Source: Lineus longissimus (Eukaryota; Nemertea; Pilidiophora; Heteronemertea; Lineidae). From it: a DNA stretch of 64,000 bases. A model generated the notes under the pieces. The model was not told the DNA's origin and did not search any database. It saw nothing but the letters and a program-made list of their open reading frames with translations. Location: the NCBI RefSeq assembly GCF_910592395.1, contig NC_088308.1, forward strand, positions 15,765,501 to 15,829,500. Reading direction: 5' to 3'. This document shows positions 1 to 12,510 of the stretch, piece by piece. Positions within the stretch are counted from its first letter, which is position 1. The number at the start of each line of letters is the position of its first letter. Position numbers and translations under genes: made by a program.

Positions 1-966
1 AAGGAAAAAGAACAAATTGCCATTAATGACCAGCAGCTGCTGGAATGCAGTATCAGGGCGCTATATCGCCTCACAATTCCAATTACATCACACATGATAG
101 AAACAACTAACAAATACAAAACAAAGGCTTCAGCATCAAGACAATGCATCTGGCAAAAAGTAGGATACCAGAAAAAGGAAACAAGTACATTCTCTACTCA
201 CAAATATTAACCTAAGCTTCATCAGTTATAAATGATTGCAACCTCTCTCAGATGTATTTGTTATTCTCTCGCCTTGAAGTATCTGCATTCGATTAAGGAG
301 CTAACAGGTGCAGGATTCTGGTAAACACCAACTCTCAAAGAAACAGGGGCTTTTTCAATAACTTTCAGACAAGACAAGGACACCAAGACTTGTCAACAAG
401 GTCTGGAGAAAATTGGATGAGATAATCAATAACAGGAAAAATACAAGTCTCGAAAAGCCTTGAATACAATATGGTATGAGAAATAGTATCATTTGGTTGA
501 TCTGGTATTGAGCCTTCCCACCTCAATTTGATCACAAATTCAATACAATCTGTTAATTATAGAAGGAAGAAACCAATACAGCACAAGTAAAGGATCTCCT
601 TATTCATTGCCAAGTTTTCTGTGCGCCTCAATGCCTATAAATTGCCATGTCGCCCACACTGAAAATTAAAAGCACCATGTTAATAAAATTCAACATGTCT
701 ATGGTTTAAAGGGTTTAAAAGGTAGACACCCAAACATGTCTGCAATTCCCAGCAGCAGTGGCATGAAACATCTGTCTGTAATCCTTCACATTCTTGAAAC
801 ATGTGCAGTTAGCACCCAATGTTGGATTTCTTCAAAATGTTAATGTTTAGGAAAAAGCACTTGCCATGTTTTTAGACACACATGCAAACACAGGTCAAAA
901 CCCACAGGGTTTTTAAGCTAGATGTAATGAAAACTAGAGGCACCGCGTTTGCTGGCAAATGCTAGT
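1..966. other. No gene seen
   Basis: AT-rich sequence without a convincing reading frame, splice-bounded homology or clear repeat. The missing SGSM3 3' exons were searched for here without success. Confidence 0.5.
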
Positions 967-1685
967 ATATCCGCACTTTGGTGAAATCAGGTTGCTGGTA
1001 GTGTTATGGAATGGAATAGAATAGAATAGTAAAGAAGGAAGCTGATGATTGGAGTGGCTTTTATTGTTATTTTGGGTAGTCTATTTCTATAGCGAGAAAT
1101 GTCTAGGTGAACTCGTTCAGAATGTAGAGAGGTCACAAGATATTTCCAAGTTTTACAACAAAAAGGCCGCCAGTCGGCCATCTTGAATGCGAAATCAGCC
1201 ATTATCGAACTTGACCTTGATATTCATCCCATACACGTGCACACCAAATATGAAATGTCTAGGTGAACTCGTTCAGAATAAAGAGAGGTCACAAGGCATT
1301 TCCAAGTTTTACAACAAAATGGCCGACAGTCGGCCATCTTGAGTGCGAAATCAGCCATTATGAAACTTGGCCTTGATATTCACCCGATACACGTGCAAAT
1401 CAAATATGAAATGTCTAGGCGAACTCGTTCAGAATGTAGAGAGGTCACAAGGTATTTGCAAGTTTTACAACAAAATGGCCGCCAGTCGGCCATCTTGAGT
1501 GCGAAATCAGCCATTATCGAACTTGGCCTTGATATTCACCCGATACACGTGGACACCAAATATGAAATGTCTAGGCGAACTCGTTCAGAATGTAGAGAGG
1601 TCACAAGAGTGTGACACACAGACGGTCGGACAGACAATCCTGATAAAAACAATATATCCGAACTTTCTCCGAAAGTGCGGATATT
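967..1685. mobile_element. MITE-like element with internal ~155-bp tandem array
   Basis: Short terminal inverted repeats ATATCCGCACTTT (967) and AAGTGCGGATAT (to 1685). Between them, from about 1090 to 1612, are nearly four copies of a ~155-bp unit containing GAAATGTCTAGGCGAACTCG and the palindromic ATGGCCGCCAGTCGGCCAT. Overlapping short reading frames across the units are by-products of the repeat. Confidence 0.75.
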
Positions 1686-2106
1686 ACGAGCACGATTGCA
1701 AAAATGTCCCCACTAAGTGGTCATGGACTGAGGAATGGACATTTGAATAAATATGAAAGATTATTCCCGTGCAATAGTTAGGCCAAAATTGATTGGACAC
1801 GTCTTGTAACTGACCATCACTCCAAACCACTGAAATGAATGAGGCAACCAGCTGTCCATTTACAATCGGGAATAAGAAATCCAAGATGTCTGCCCTGCAG
1901 CCATACTGAATATTAGATCTCACCAATGATTAAAGTGATACAATGATGTGATTTAGAACTTTGCGGAAATATGTCCGTTTTTAATTGTTGGTCACAAATG
2001 TAAAGCTCAAATTGTCCATTTTTGATTAGATTTATTATAAAATCGCTGTTTTAATCGCGTCAGACTGGCCAACTGCTGAAGATGTTTTGAAAAACCCGCA
2101 CTAAGT

Positions 2107-2126
2107 CACGTGACGTCATGACGTCA
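2107..2126. promoter_or_regulatory. Tandem CRE palindromes overlapping an E-box
   Basis: CACGTGACGTCATGACGTCA contains CACGTG (2107-2112) and two abutting perfect TGACGTCA sites (2111-2118, 2119-2126). Two more perfect TGACGTCA sites occur at 2267-2274 and 2782-2789, on either side of the THAP-like frame. Such sites bind CREB/ATF proteins; use here is inference. Confidence 0.45.
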
Positions 2127-2389
2127 CAACATGAACAGGTCAGACCGTCAAATATTTTCCTATTCGCTCTAGGAAGAAGCTATATCCGCAGTAGTTCGCG
2201 TACGCTCAGGAAAATCTAATGAATATTAAATGAGGTCTAAAAATAGTTTTAGGAATACCATCATTATGACGTCAGCGATGGAATTTCCTGGTTGGACTTA
2301 GGAAAGTTATGATGAAATGACTAGGACTGTGGACTTGGGGGGGGGGAGGGGCCGTCCCTTCCCTTTCTTCGTTACTTCGAGATTTTTTC

Positions 2390-2640
2390 CAAATGTGCTG
2401 GAAGACCCCCAACGGCAGACGAATTTGGAGTTGGTTCTCGAAGTTGTGTTCTGGCGGAGCATCAGGAGGAGAAGATGAACCACCTGCTGGTGACCTCTTG
2501 ACTCGAACTTCATGGTGACGGCCCGATTTTTTGATAGGGTCAGGCCAGCGGAAAACCCCAACACCTTCAGTTTTGCTGGTATTGCCGCAAAACATCGCAG
2601 CACAACGCCTCCCGACAACCCTTTTCTTCTTCTTCTCCAT
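2390..2640 (-). pseudogene. THAP zinc-finger-like reading frame, frameshifted
   Basis: From ATG 2638-2640 (minus) the frame reads RRCAAMFCGNTSKTEGVGVF then RWPDPIKK, a good match to the start of a THAP domain (C-x3-C, then F-x-x-P). Near an A6 run at about 2530 the match moves to the next frame, which reads AVTMKFESRG and later TNSKFVCRW, resembling the third zinc-ligand block (C-x2-H); the H is not seen. THAP domains bind DNA in transcription factors and P-element-like transposases. This may be a decayed copy, an exon with a sequencing slip in the A run, or chance; no further exons were recognised. CpG-rich sequence with CRE sites lies upstream. Confidence 0.45.
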
Positions 2641-2960
2641 AATCTTCAGTTCTTATCGTGTATATATTGTGTAAGGACAGGATGGAATGTCAATGGTCAA
2701 TGGCAGTTGTAAATAAACGAATGAGATTGATTTTTTTTCGCGGGAATGTAAACCACCGCGACCGCGAAAATGTTCATGTTGTGACGTCATCAACGAAAAC
2801 GTCGTTGGCGTAGCGCTTTCAACGGCATCGAAGCGAGCCGTCCGGGCGGGATTAAAACCATCAATTTCTAGAAAATGTGCATTTCGATTTGAAAACCTTA
2901 CCGATTTATGTGAAAGTGACGTAGTCATTTGTCAAAAACAGCTAAAACATTATATGGTGA

Positions 2961-4468
2961 AATTTGACACGAGTTACCCTTTAAAGGGCAGCTGCTACAT
3001 CCAACTGCAGTACACTTTCCCAGCGTATTATGAATAAAATTCGGCTAATTCTTCTTGAGTTTTATTGTGGAATATGAAACTTAAGGTGGCCATGTTGAAG
3101 AAGTGATGGTGCAGAAAATCACAAGGAACCTAAGTGTGTTACATTTGTAGTCCAAACTATGAGTTGAAACACAGCCAACCCATCTGAGGTATTTTGATGG
3201 GTGAAATAATGACAAAGATTCATTATGGCAGTAGGTGGAGTTGCTGAAGCTACAGGTCAAAGCGTTAATCGAGCACACACAAAATCAATCTATCTGAGGT
3301 AATTTGGGGTGTAACATGATGATAGATTTCATTGCAGTAGCTGCCAAATTGCTGTATTTAGAGCACCCACAAGGTCTAGCTGCTACAATCTGAGATGGCT
3401 GCTGGCAACCATGCTGAAAGTAAGCGGGCCGGTAATAGAAAAGAACCCTCCCCTAATCATTACCATGAGCCACAAAAATTTGGGAGAAAACAATCAAGCT
3501 GTTTGTAAGTTATTTAAGGTATTGATCTTTTCACAAAATGCCACCAATAGGCCAAAGGGTGAGAGGAAACGCAAACAAAATCAATCACATCCAATGTATT
3601 TGTGTGGGTAACATGAAAAAAATTACTCAAGTTGGAGCAACCCCAACATGTATAGGCACAGGGGACGCAGCTGCGGTCACAATGGAAACCAACAAAGATC
3701 ACAATGCCCCAAACTCCACTTCCTTGAATGGGAGCATAAACAGGAGGAAGTATGGCTTTAGAATCAGAATAACTTTAGCAATTGTGGTTGAACCACACCG
3801 CACGAATGCTAGTTATAGTTCCATCAAGGAAGTGTTTACCAATTCCATCATCAGTGTCAGAATGCATGGAATGTCAACACAAGTATAAAGGTGAGCGGAG
3901 CAGTAAATAACTCACATACTCGAAACAGCCAGGCAATAGATTTTCTTTTGCAGGCATGATTGTGAATACCATGTGGTAGATATAGAAAATATGATATCAC
4001 AGTACCATCAATCCCTGATGATGTATTGACCAACAAAACTCTCGGCACAGCGTCCAAGGTTAACATGCTTAAAGCTGACATGCATGCATAAAAACCCTTG
4101 CAGCCAAGTTGGATAACACTAACGCCCATCCGCCATGTTTTGAACGACCGGTCATCAATGTTTCAAACACCCTCAGATATGATAGTTTACCAGCAGGCCG
4201 CAGTGGCACTACTGTATTCACCAACAGAGCACTGAATGTTGAGCGTAGATATGAGCATCAGTTCATTATATTACTATAAGTGGGCATTGCACTCTCACGA
4301 GATCATCGTTTGAAATCGCAAGGCCACCTCATCAGATAGTTCCCCACTGCACGCATGGTTTTAATACTAGCAAGTGGGAAATTGTTTTGATAATAAATAA
4401 ATAAATGAGTCTCTTATAAAGCGCTGTTCCATGGTAGTCCTTGCTCACAGTGCTCCCTCCACAAAAGC
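2961..4468. other. No gene seen; degenerate direct repeats
   Basis: Weak, diverged direct repeats around 3170-3260, 3285-3370 and 3575-3640 share AAAATCAATC...TCTGAGGTAATTT...GTAACATGA blocks. Short open frames show no recognisable domain. Confidence 0.45.
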
Positions 4469-5100
4469 TCACACAAACAGCCATGTCTTTATAGCTCGTT
4501 TGAATTGTTGAGTGTCCTCGGAGTCTCGAATGTGGCGTGGAAGAGTGTTCCATAACCGCGGTCCATAGCTTTTGAAACTGCGGTCACCAAATGATGTTTT
4601 GGTTCTCGGAACCTCTAGTTCTATGAAGGAATTGGACCTGGTCCTGCGAGGAGCAGGTTTTCTAGAAATGAGGTCCATCAGATACTGGGGAGCTGCACCT
4701 TGCAGGCACTTGTGCACCTGAAGCAACACCTTAAAGTCAATCCTTTCTGCTACAGGCAACCAATGAAGCTTGATCAGTCTAGGTGTTATATAATCAAACT
4801 TTCTAACTCTGCAAACAATGCGAGCAGCGGAATTTTGGACACGCTGTAATGGAGAAAGTGTCTTTTTCGGTAGACCAGCAAGTAACCCGTTGTTACAGTC
4901 AAGGCGAGAGGTCACGAAGGCATGGACCAGGCGTTCCCGGCTGTCTTGGTCAAGGTACCTACTGACACGGCCAATATAATACAAACTGGCATATGCACCA
5001 TTGCATATCTTCTTTATCTGTGCTTGCATTGTCATGCCCTGGTCCAGAAGAACCCCTAGATCCCTGACACAGTTCGACTTGGGTACCGATACTCCATCAA
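4469..5100 (-). pseudogene. Non-LTR retrotransposon reverse transcriptase, C-terminal fragment
   Basis: About 210 residues open to TGA at 4469, reading from NCVRDLGVLLDQ through RLDCNNGLLAGLP, LQRVQNSAARIVC and LHWLPVAERIDFKVLL to WNTLPRHIRDSEDTQQFKRA and the terminal TWLFV. These are the conserved post-catalytic blocks of LINE (CR1/L2/Jockey group) reverse transcriptases. The catalytic domain is missing: the frame is cut at about 5100 where a dispersed repeat (5101-6188) begins. Well preserved, so a fairly young 5'-truncated insertion. Confidence 0.92.
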
Positions 5101-6188
5101 CTCACCTCATGTGGAGGAAAGATGGATAAAGAGCATGGTATTGTGTCATGTAGTGTTAGGTTTGATGTAGGTCCAAGCAATTACAATTTCCCCAAAATGG
5201 CCAATTTACAGTACATTCGACCTCTGTGACCTTGAAAAGTAGGTCAAATCAAAGAAGACCCGGGTGACACATTGAATGGTTGTTAGAATTAGATGTTCCT
5301 ATGATATAAAATTGGTGCCAATCGGGCAAGTCATTACTAGGAATAATGGCATTTTGAAGAATTTAGGATTTGGCCCCCTCCCTGGAGGCCAAACGGCAAA
5401 TCAGATCGCACCAAACTTCGGTACCTGAGATCACCTGACCAAGGGGTACATGTGTACTTAATTTGTGATCAATAGTCATTGCAGTTAAGAAACGTGCCAT
5501 AGTTACGGCCTGATGGCGAATTTACGCCATTTGACCTCTGTGACCTTGACAAGAAGGTCAAATTAAAAACCTGTGTGACATATACTGTATGGTGGTTAGA
5601 TGTACCCATGATATCAAATTGGTGGCAATCGGGCAAGAAGTTAAGGAATAATCACATTTTTAAGGTTTTTGGATTTTGCCCCCTGGTGGTCAGGTGGTGA
5701 ATCATATTGGACCAAACTTCGGTCCCTGAGATCACCTGACTAAGGGGTAAATATGTACTAAATTTGGTATAAATAGTCATTGCAGTTTAGAAACGTGCCA
5801 TCGTTACATCCTAACGGCCAATTTACACCATTTGACCTCTGTGACCTTGAAAAGGAGGTCAAATCAAAAACCCGGAGGATATATGATGCACCTTTGCTAG
5901 AAGTACCTACCATATTTTTTTCAAAATTTCCCGACTACTATTAAGGGAGATATTGCATATTTTCACTTTTAACGTTTGGCCCCCTGGTGGCCAAACAATG
6001 AAACGAATCGGACCGAAACTTGGTCTCAAAGGTGTCATTACATAAGGGTACATGTGTACCAAGTTTCAACTTAATAGCTCAAACAGTTACGAAACGTGCT
6101 CTGCTAACGGACGACGGACGACGACGACGACGACGGACGACGGATGCCACGGTATGGGATAAGCTCACCTCTGCTTAGAGGTGAGCTA
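5101..6188 (+). repeat. Composite dispersed repeat, type B (copy 1)
   Basis: Nearly identical to 40884-42012. It has three ~300-bp monomers, each with GACCTCTGTGACCTTG, CCCCTGGTGGCCAA-like and GAAACGTGCCAT blocks, then a (GAC)n tract and a terminal hairpin AGCTCACCTCTGCTTAGAGG followed by TGAGCTAAAA. The left end begins abruptly at CTCACCTCATGTGG beside the LINE fragment and lacks the usual GGCCATTGTG. Confidence 0.88.
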
Positions 6189-6426
6189 AAAGCTAACATT
6201 TTTAAACCTCGATCCTACCTACATTGAGTTATCTGGGATGAGGTTAGGGTCTCACTAACTACAGGGCAGTAGTACCACGTGGTGCCGAGGTTGCCCATCC
6301 TCGTCCCGATAACATCGCGGATTTGTTTACATGGGGCGAGGTAGAAAATACAAGTTTCTCGATAGAAAGTAGGTTTTTGCACGCCGTTTGTCCAGTTATT
6401 CAAACCAACCTACATTTTTACAATAT

Positions 6427-8478
6427 GAAACGGCCAGGGGCCATTGTGCTCACCGTATACATCTTTTAGTAGGCAGGATCATGCTTAGTTTAGAGGTGAA
6501 TATGGTGAACACAATCAGGCATGAAGACTTTTTTTAGATGTGTATTGATGTCAAGTAATAAGACAGGGCAGAATATATAAGGTTATGATCCAACCAATAA
6601 TTGTCTATGACATCAACAAGATCAATATCGTGTGATTGCTAAGAGTCCCTGCAATAAAAAATTCATCGAAAAAAAGTCATTAATAAGCGAGATATTGCAC
6701 GTCCTACTTTTTCAGTTTTGACCCCCTGGTGGCCAAATCAAGAATCAGATCAGGCCAAAATTCAGTGTCAGAGATTATCTGATGTAGGGGGTCACATGTA
6801 CCAACTTTCAAGTTCATAGCTTCAGCAGTTAAGAAACGTGCCATAGTTACACTCTAATGGCCAATTTACGCCATTTGACCTCTGTGACCTAGAAAAGGAG
6901 GTCAAATCCAAAAATCGTAGGACATGTGGTGTATCCTTGCTAGAAGTCCCTGCCATAAAAATTTTATCGAAAACAATTCACTCAAATAAGCTAGATATTG
7001 TACTTCTTCCTTTTTCCATTACGGCCCCCTGGTGGCCGAATAAAGAATCAGATCAGGCCAAAATTCGGCATCAAAGGTTATCTGATGTAGGGGGTTATAT
7101 GCACCAAGTTTCAAGTTCATAGCTTTACTGGTTAAGAAACGTGCCATAGTTTACACTCTAACGGCCAATTTACGCCATATGACCTCTGTGACCTTGAAAA
7201 GTACGTCAAATTGAAAACCTGTAAGACATGTGATGTATTCTTCCTCAGAGTACCTACCATAAAAATTTTATTGAAAACAAGTCACTTATAAGCAAGATAT
7301 CACACTTTTTAGATATCCACTTTTGGCCCCCTGGTGGCAAAGTTGAGAATCAGATCAAACTTAAATTCAGCACCAGAGGCTATGTGATATAGGGGGTTAT
7401 ATGTACCAAGTTTTAATTTCATAGCTTTAGTGGTTAAGAAACGTGCCATAGTTTACACTCTAACGGCCAATTTACGCCATATGACCTCTGTGACCTTGAA
7501 AAGTAGGTCAAATTGAAAACCTGTACGACATGTGATGTATTCTTCCTAAGAGTACCTACCATAAAAATTTTATTGAAAACAAGTCACTTATAAGCAAGAT
7601 ATCACACTTTTTAGATATCCACTTTTGGCCCCCTGGTGGCAAAGTTGAGAATCAGATCAAACTTAAATTCAGCACCAGAGGCTATGTGATATAGGGGGTT
7701 ATATGTACTAAGTTTCAAGTTCATAGCTTTAGTGGTTAAAGCGAACTGGAACCGCCAAGCCAGTTCGTATGACCTCGTTTTCATTTCCCGCGTATCGGGT
7801 GATCAGAACGAGGCATGAATGAAACATGGCGCCTAGCTGTCAATCATTCAGTGACGTCACTACTATGGAATTTACTACGAAAATTCATGAATGAAAGATC
7901 GCATGACTCACGTGATTCTCACATGATTCTCAATAATAACAAATTAAACTGCGCATCCTTGGGCACTGGGGGCGGAGCTACAAATCTGAACTCGACTTTC
8001 TCGGGCGGTGAAAGTCGAAAAGTTGAATAAATCGCTCGGCGGTTCCAGTTCGCTTTAAGAAACGTGCCATAGTTTACACTCTAACGGCCAATTTACGCCA
8101 TATGACCTCTGTGAACTTGAAAAGTAGGTCAAATTAAAAACCCGTATGATATAAGATGTATATTTGCTATGAGTACCTACAACACAAGTTTCATCGAAAA
8201 CAAGTCACTAATAAGCGAGATATCACACTTTTTAGATATCGACATTTGGCCCCCTGGTGGCCAAGTTGAGAATCAGATCGGACCGAAATTCAGTGTCAGA
8301 GGTCACCTGACCTAGGGGGTGCTGTGTACAAAGTTTCAAGTTCATAGCCCTAGCGGTTAAGAAACGTGCCACTGTTTTTGAAATAGGATACGACGATGGA
8401 CGACGGACGACGGACGACAGACGACAGACGACGACAGACACTGCGGTATTACATAGACTACCCTACGGTGAGCCAAAA
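6427..8478 (+). repeat. Composite dispersed repeat, type A (copy 1)
   Basis: Begins GAAACGGCCAGGGGCCATTG then TGCTCACCGTA and ends TACGGTGAGCCAAAA, so the termini share the inverted motif GCTCACCGTA. Four to five ~300-bp monomers lie inside, with a (GAC)n-type tract before the end. Interrupted by a 315-bp TTAA-flanked MITE at 7740-8054. The first ~700 bp closely match 12511-13200. Confidence 0.9.
7740..8054. mobile_element. TTAA-targeting MITE nested in a dispersed repeat
   Basis: 315 bp with ~20-bp terminal inverted repeats (AGCGAACTGGAACCGCC... and its complement), flanked by TTAA at 7736-7739 and 8055-8058. Neighbouring monomers show the uninterrupted site GTGGTTAAGAAACGTGCC, so the insertion is exact and duplicates TTAA. 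This target is used by piggyBac and Kolobok transposases. No transposase of its own. Confidence 0.92.
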
Positions 8479-8479
8479 A

Positions 8480-8837
8480 CCAGTTTTTTTTGCAAAAAAC
8501 TAAGTTGTTTTGTATAAAACCAAGTTTTTTACGTTAAAAGGTAGGTTTATTAGCGATTTGTCCAGTTGTTGTTTAATCGAAATTCTTTTCTATAAAACTA
8601 AGTTTATTACCACTGGATGAAAAACTTATATTTAAAGGAAAAAAACCAAGTTTATTTGTTAAACTTGACATTTGTGGATAGAAACAAGGTTTATTAGGTG
8701 AAAAACTTGGTTTTATTAAAGAAACTCGGTTTTTTAGGAAAAAACAAGGTTGTTTTAAAAAAACCTATATTTTTTCCAAATAAACTTAGTTTATTAGGCA
8801 AAAAACCAGGTTTTTTGAATAAATCTAGGTTATTTTA
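8480..8837. repeat. Degenerate AT-rich repeat of AAACCAAGTTTT type
   Basis: More than ten variants of AAAACCAAGTTTTTT / AAACTTGGTTTTATT follow one another at irregular spacing of about 25-40 bp. Each unit is nearly self-complementary. No coding potential. Confidence 0.65.
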
Positions 8838-9265
8838 ATTACTGGACACTCCGCTTGCCATACTCGGCAATAGAGCCAATTCTGCGTGGTGAAACAATGT
8901 TATTCATGTCCGTTTTCGGGGCGTTGAGCGCCAGCTTGTTTTCAATTAACCAGTCCTTCACATCACTGACACATTATTCCACGCGCGTTACCATCCACTT
9001 GCTCTGCAACCCATCGCCACAGCGGGCTGACGCTTCAAGCTGGTTATCATAAGCATATAATTGGTATGGTATGCTGTGGTTTTGCATTAATACAGCACTG
9101 AGTGGTAAGGTTGTATATTGTGAACAAAACAGGGCTCAGAACTGAGCCCTGGGGAACACCGTACTTGAGACCAACAGGGTCCGAGCACATTTTGCCGATT
9201 GCAACCGAAAGCTCCCTCCCTGCATCTTTAAAACTCAAGAAATGGCTGCGGTGCTCCTTTAATCA
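8838..9265 (-). pseudogene. Decayed LINE reverse transcriptase, catalytic region
   Basis: On the minus strand RSHFLSFKDAGRE and YGVPQGSVLSPVLF (reverse-transcriptase GxPQGSxLSP block) are open. A frameshift then moves to a frame reading IPYQLYAYDNQLEAS, where the catalytic YADD box has become YAYD. A further stretch reads DVKDWLIENKLALNAPKTD, the usual block after YADD. Several stops and shifts show it is dead. It is the upstream portion of the same kind of protein as the fragment at 4469-5100 but is not contiguous with it. Confidence 0.85.
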
Positions 9266-10929
9266 TCAGAGAGTGTCATGTTCATCTCCTGATTATGTAT
9301 CTTATGAATGCACTTTGCCAATATTGTAAAAACGGCAATTTTTACAGGCCACTTTGAAACTGAAAATGGTACAGATGGCACCAAAGATACCATTCTGTCA
9401 AGCTTGTACATGAAAAGAAAAGTCGGAAAATATGTTCATTCACAACAACGGCTTCATGGTATGTAGGATGGTAGGGATCAAGTGTCGAGGGTCCCAAGTT
9501 CGAACCTGCTCAAGAATTATTTCAAATTTTTTCTTCTCATGATAGCTTCTCTGTGACTTCTCTCGTCAATGAACTTGTTGTTTGTGCAGTCAAGTGAGAC
9601 CAGTCGCTGGGTGTCTATCATGTTTCAAGTGCAGTTGGTCATTTGGTGCTCAGGCGTTTGTGTTTTCTAACTTGGTCGTTAGAGGTTTTATGCATGCATG
9701 TCAGCTTTAACGCTGACCTGTCAAATATAAACTCAGCAGAAGCTGAGTATTTGAATATGTTGTATTGTTAGTAACGTACATTTGGATATTCTACTAGATA
9801 TACCCATTCCGCCCAGGGCAAAACCAAACTAGAGGTCATTCACCATGCTGAGTGCTAAAGCCTACACTTTGATGGAAAGCTTTTAGAGAAACAATATGTA
9901 ATAACCAGTACATGAAATGTCTGAACAGAATTGTCAGAACACAACTCAGTTGTTGGTATCACCAGCAGCTTTATCCAAAACATTGGTAAGCAAAGATTTA
10001 TCGCCGTTGATGCTTCTATCTAGCCTGAAAATTAGTGAACATTCAAGAGTTTTTCGGTTCATTTATCATCTTGGTCTCGAACAAAATTCTAACAGTATAT
10101 TTGTTTGTTGATTCGATGCTGTTATGTAGCGCCTTGAATATTTCAATGAAACTGACATACCATTGTGGCGCCAGCAAGAGGGATATCATATTATACCTAA
10201 CGAGTTCAAACTGCTTTGCTGGAAGCTTTCACTTGAAGTGTATACCCTACAATGCCAGACAGAGAATGGGGTCCCTTTGGTTGTCCACTGTTTGTTATGG
10301 GCACATTCAGTGGAAGAGACAAATGTTCTCAGCTTTGGCCTTACTCGGGAACATATACTTGACCCGCCAGCATTAAGCGACGCTTCAAGCATCTGCAAGA
10401 GAACGATTTATTATCTTCTCTCAGCAAGCATCAATGGTTATTTTTCGGTTATGGGACAAATCAATGTCTGACAACTTTAGGAGCAGGTCGACTAGAATTA
10501 TTCTCATCAAATAATCGATTATTGGTTGTGTCGGTTAATTAGTTCACTAGCAACCCGGATGATCAAATCTTGAACTCCTGGCATTACGTGCCAAATCCAG
10601 GTTCCGAGTCATCTCATATTACTGAATTCCGAGTCCCTCGATAGTGCGTCCAGTGCTTCCTTGATGCTAAAGACACAATAAAGGTCTGATTCAACTGATG
10701 CATTCAGATCTGGGGATCTTGGGGAACAAGGTTGTTGAAGTTTCACATTAAAGGTTCCGTCTGATCGGCTGCAATAAGTGAAAAGCTTTTGTTACTGCTT
10801 GCTTTATGATATTTTGCTTCGTCATGCCACCCAAGCAGAGATATGGTGCTTGAAAAATATGTACATAGCAGGCCCAGTAGCTCTAGATCCGCATGTAAGC
10901 GTCAGTAAAATACTTCCATATTGAGGTAT
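9266..10929. other. No gene seen
   Basis: Only short random frames. A GTTCGAACC stretch at about 9500 resembles a tRNA B box but no tRNA fold is apparent. Confidence 0.45.
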
Positions 10930-11147
10930 GCCGTGGCAGAGCCATTTTTGCGAGGAAACCATTGAGGTTTTAGCCACCTACTGGCCAAACAAGGAATTGA
11001 ACTGTACCAAAATTTGGTCACCTAGGGGTCATTACAATCAAGTTACAGGTTGATACATTGTAGCTCCAGTAGTTACAAAATGTGCCTAGCTAACAGACGA
11101 TAACGACAGACGCTCCGCCATAAGACAAGCTCTCTGAAGTGAGCTAA
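10930..11147 (+). repeat. Partial, diverged copy of the composite dispersed repeat
   Basis: Contains a diverged monomer end (TTTAGCCACCTACTGGCCAA, GTCACCTAGGGGTCATTACA) and a terminal stretch GACAGACGCTCCGCCATAAG followed by AAGTGAGCTAAAA like type B. An isolated GGGGCCATTGTGCTTAC (about 11736-11752) may be another broken start. Confidence 0.6.
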
Positions 11148-12510
11148 AAAATTCTAGACAAGATGGGCTCATTTTGGCAGGCCTGGCTTGAAAATATAAG
11201 GTTGAGACAGGGGGGCTTTGCTACGTTTTCCTCCCCTCTCTCAACTGCGACTCTAGCATTTTCATTCCTTTGGCTAACAGCAGACACTCGGATGACACAT
11301 TGCGTCCACACCGGTATCAGAAGAAAGGTCATTAGCAGAACTCTCGATCCCCTAGGGCCACTTTGGAAATCACCACATGGCCCAGTCTGAAAATTATACC
11401 CTCTACTTGGCCAACATTTTTAATTCGTCTGAGCATGAACCAAACATCCAGTGGCTGTGTGACAGCCAGAAAAGGGAAGCTTGGTTGTCCTCCTCAAAAG
11501 CAGTCCATATCGTAGGCCGAAAAACTTGCATGGTCAAAGAGAAATTGACATTTGACCATGCCCATCCTTGTCCAGGTGAAATTATGGTCATTTTAAAGAA
11601 TTCTCCAGCACCGGAAGCTTCTTTTAGCATCAATGAAGTAATCCATTGTTATTATTTGGTTGGTAATGAATTTGTAAAACATTCACAGGCTACACAGGAG
11701 GTTTTAACTGAAGAAAAGATTCAAAACAAAATGGTCAGGGGCCATTGTGCTTACTTTTTGTTCAGGCTTCAATGGTCCCATCGTATTATCTCTTTTTTAA
11801 CCTCTCTGCTGTTTAATCCAATCTGTGCCAGCATAAACTTTCTCGAATTCCTTTACAAAGCCTCCACTTGCTATCAATCCACAGGAAATAAGTGAAATGC
11901 TGCACTCATAACCAGAAATAACAAGAGTGGTTATTTTCTTGTGAACATGACACAACATTTTCATTTTCGACTGAAGTTTCTCAATTACCTCTTCATGGCA
12001 ACCCTAAAATGTTATTCGCTGCTAAGAAGCCTGGAGGAAACTGACTTGTAAACTACTCATTGCTTGATAGCGCCAAAGAAGTCAGCTTCAAAATAAAAAC
12101 TAATTTTAAACACAAACCTCAAGTATATGACAAAATCACCCGACTGCATGACCATGGCAGAATATCTCTACAATACAAATACGACTGATAAAAACCTTCG
12201 TGACATTTGATACTGAGCCAATAAATTTTCTTGATGAGATACTTTTATTGAATAATTCAATATGAGCAGAGCCACAAAATAATCAGACTGCAATTGAGTA
12301 GTTTAAGGCAAGTATGTCTGTTCAGGCCAAAAGAGACAGGTAGTATGTTTCTGCTCAGAAACTTCTGATAATGCCAATGGAGGATATCATTAGCATGATT
12401 TCAATACTTCTGTTTTTTCTTCAAAGAATGTATGTTCTTAGGCCTGAGAGCTGAATTCCTTGTTATAGATAGTTAGGAAAATGTTAAGGATATTTATTCA
12501 TGGTTAAAAT
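11148..12510. other. No gene recognised; one 172-codon open frame
   Basis: Plus-strand frame 11377-11895 is the only one above 120 codons, but it has no recognised domain, runs over a repeat start at about 11736 and ends in low-complexity hydrophobic sequence. Probably chance. Confidence 0.45.

Noticed and set aside
1339-1750. Open frames repeating MSRRTRSECREVTR
   Set aside because: They follow the ~155-bp tandem units; frame and stops differ between units.
9440-9530. Possible tRNA gene (GTTCGAACC)
   Set aside because: Only a B-box-like match; no acceptor stem, anticodon arm or convincing A box.
11377-11895. 172-codon plus-strand open frame
   Set aside because: No recognisable motif, it overlaps a repeat start, and there are no splice-linked neighbours; likely chance.
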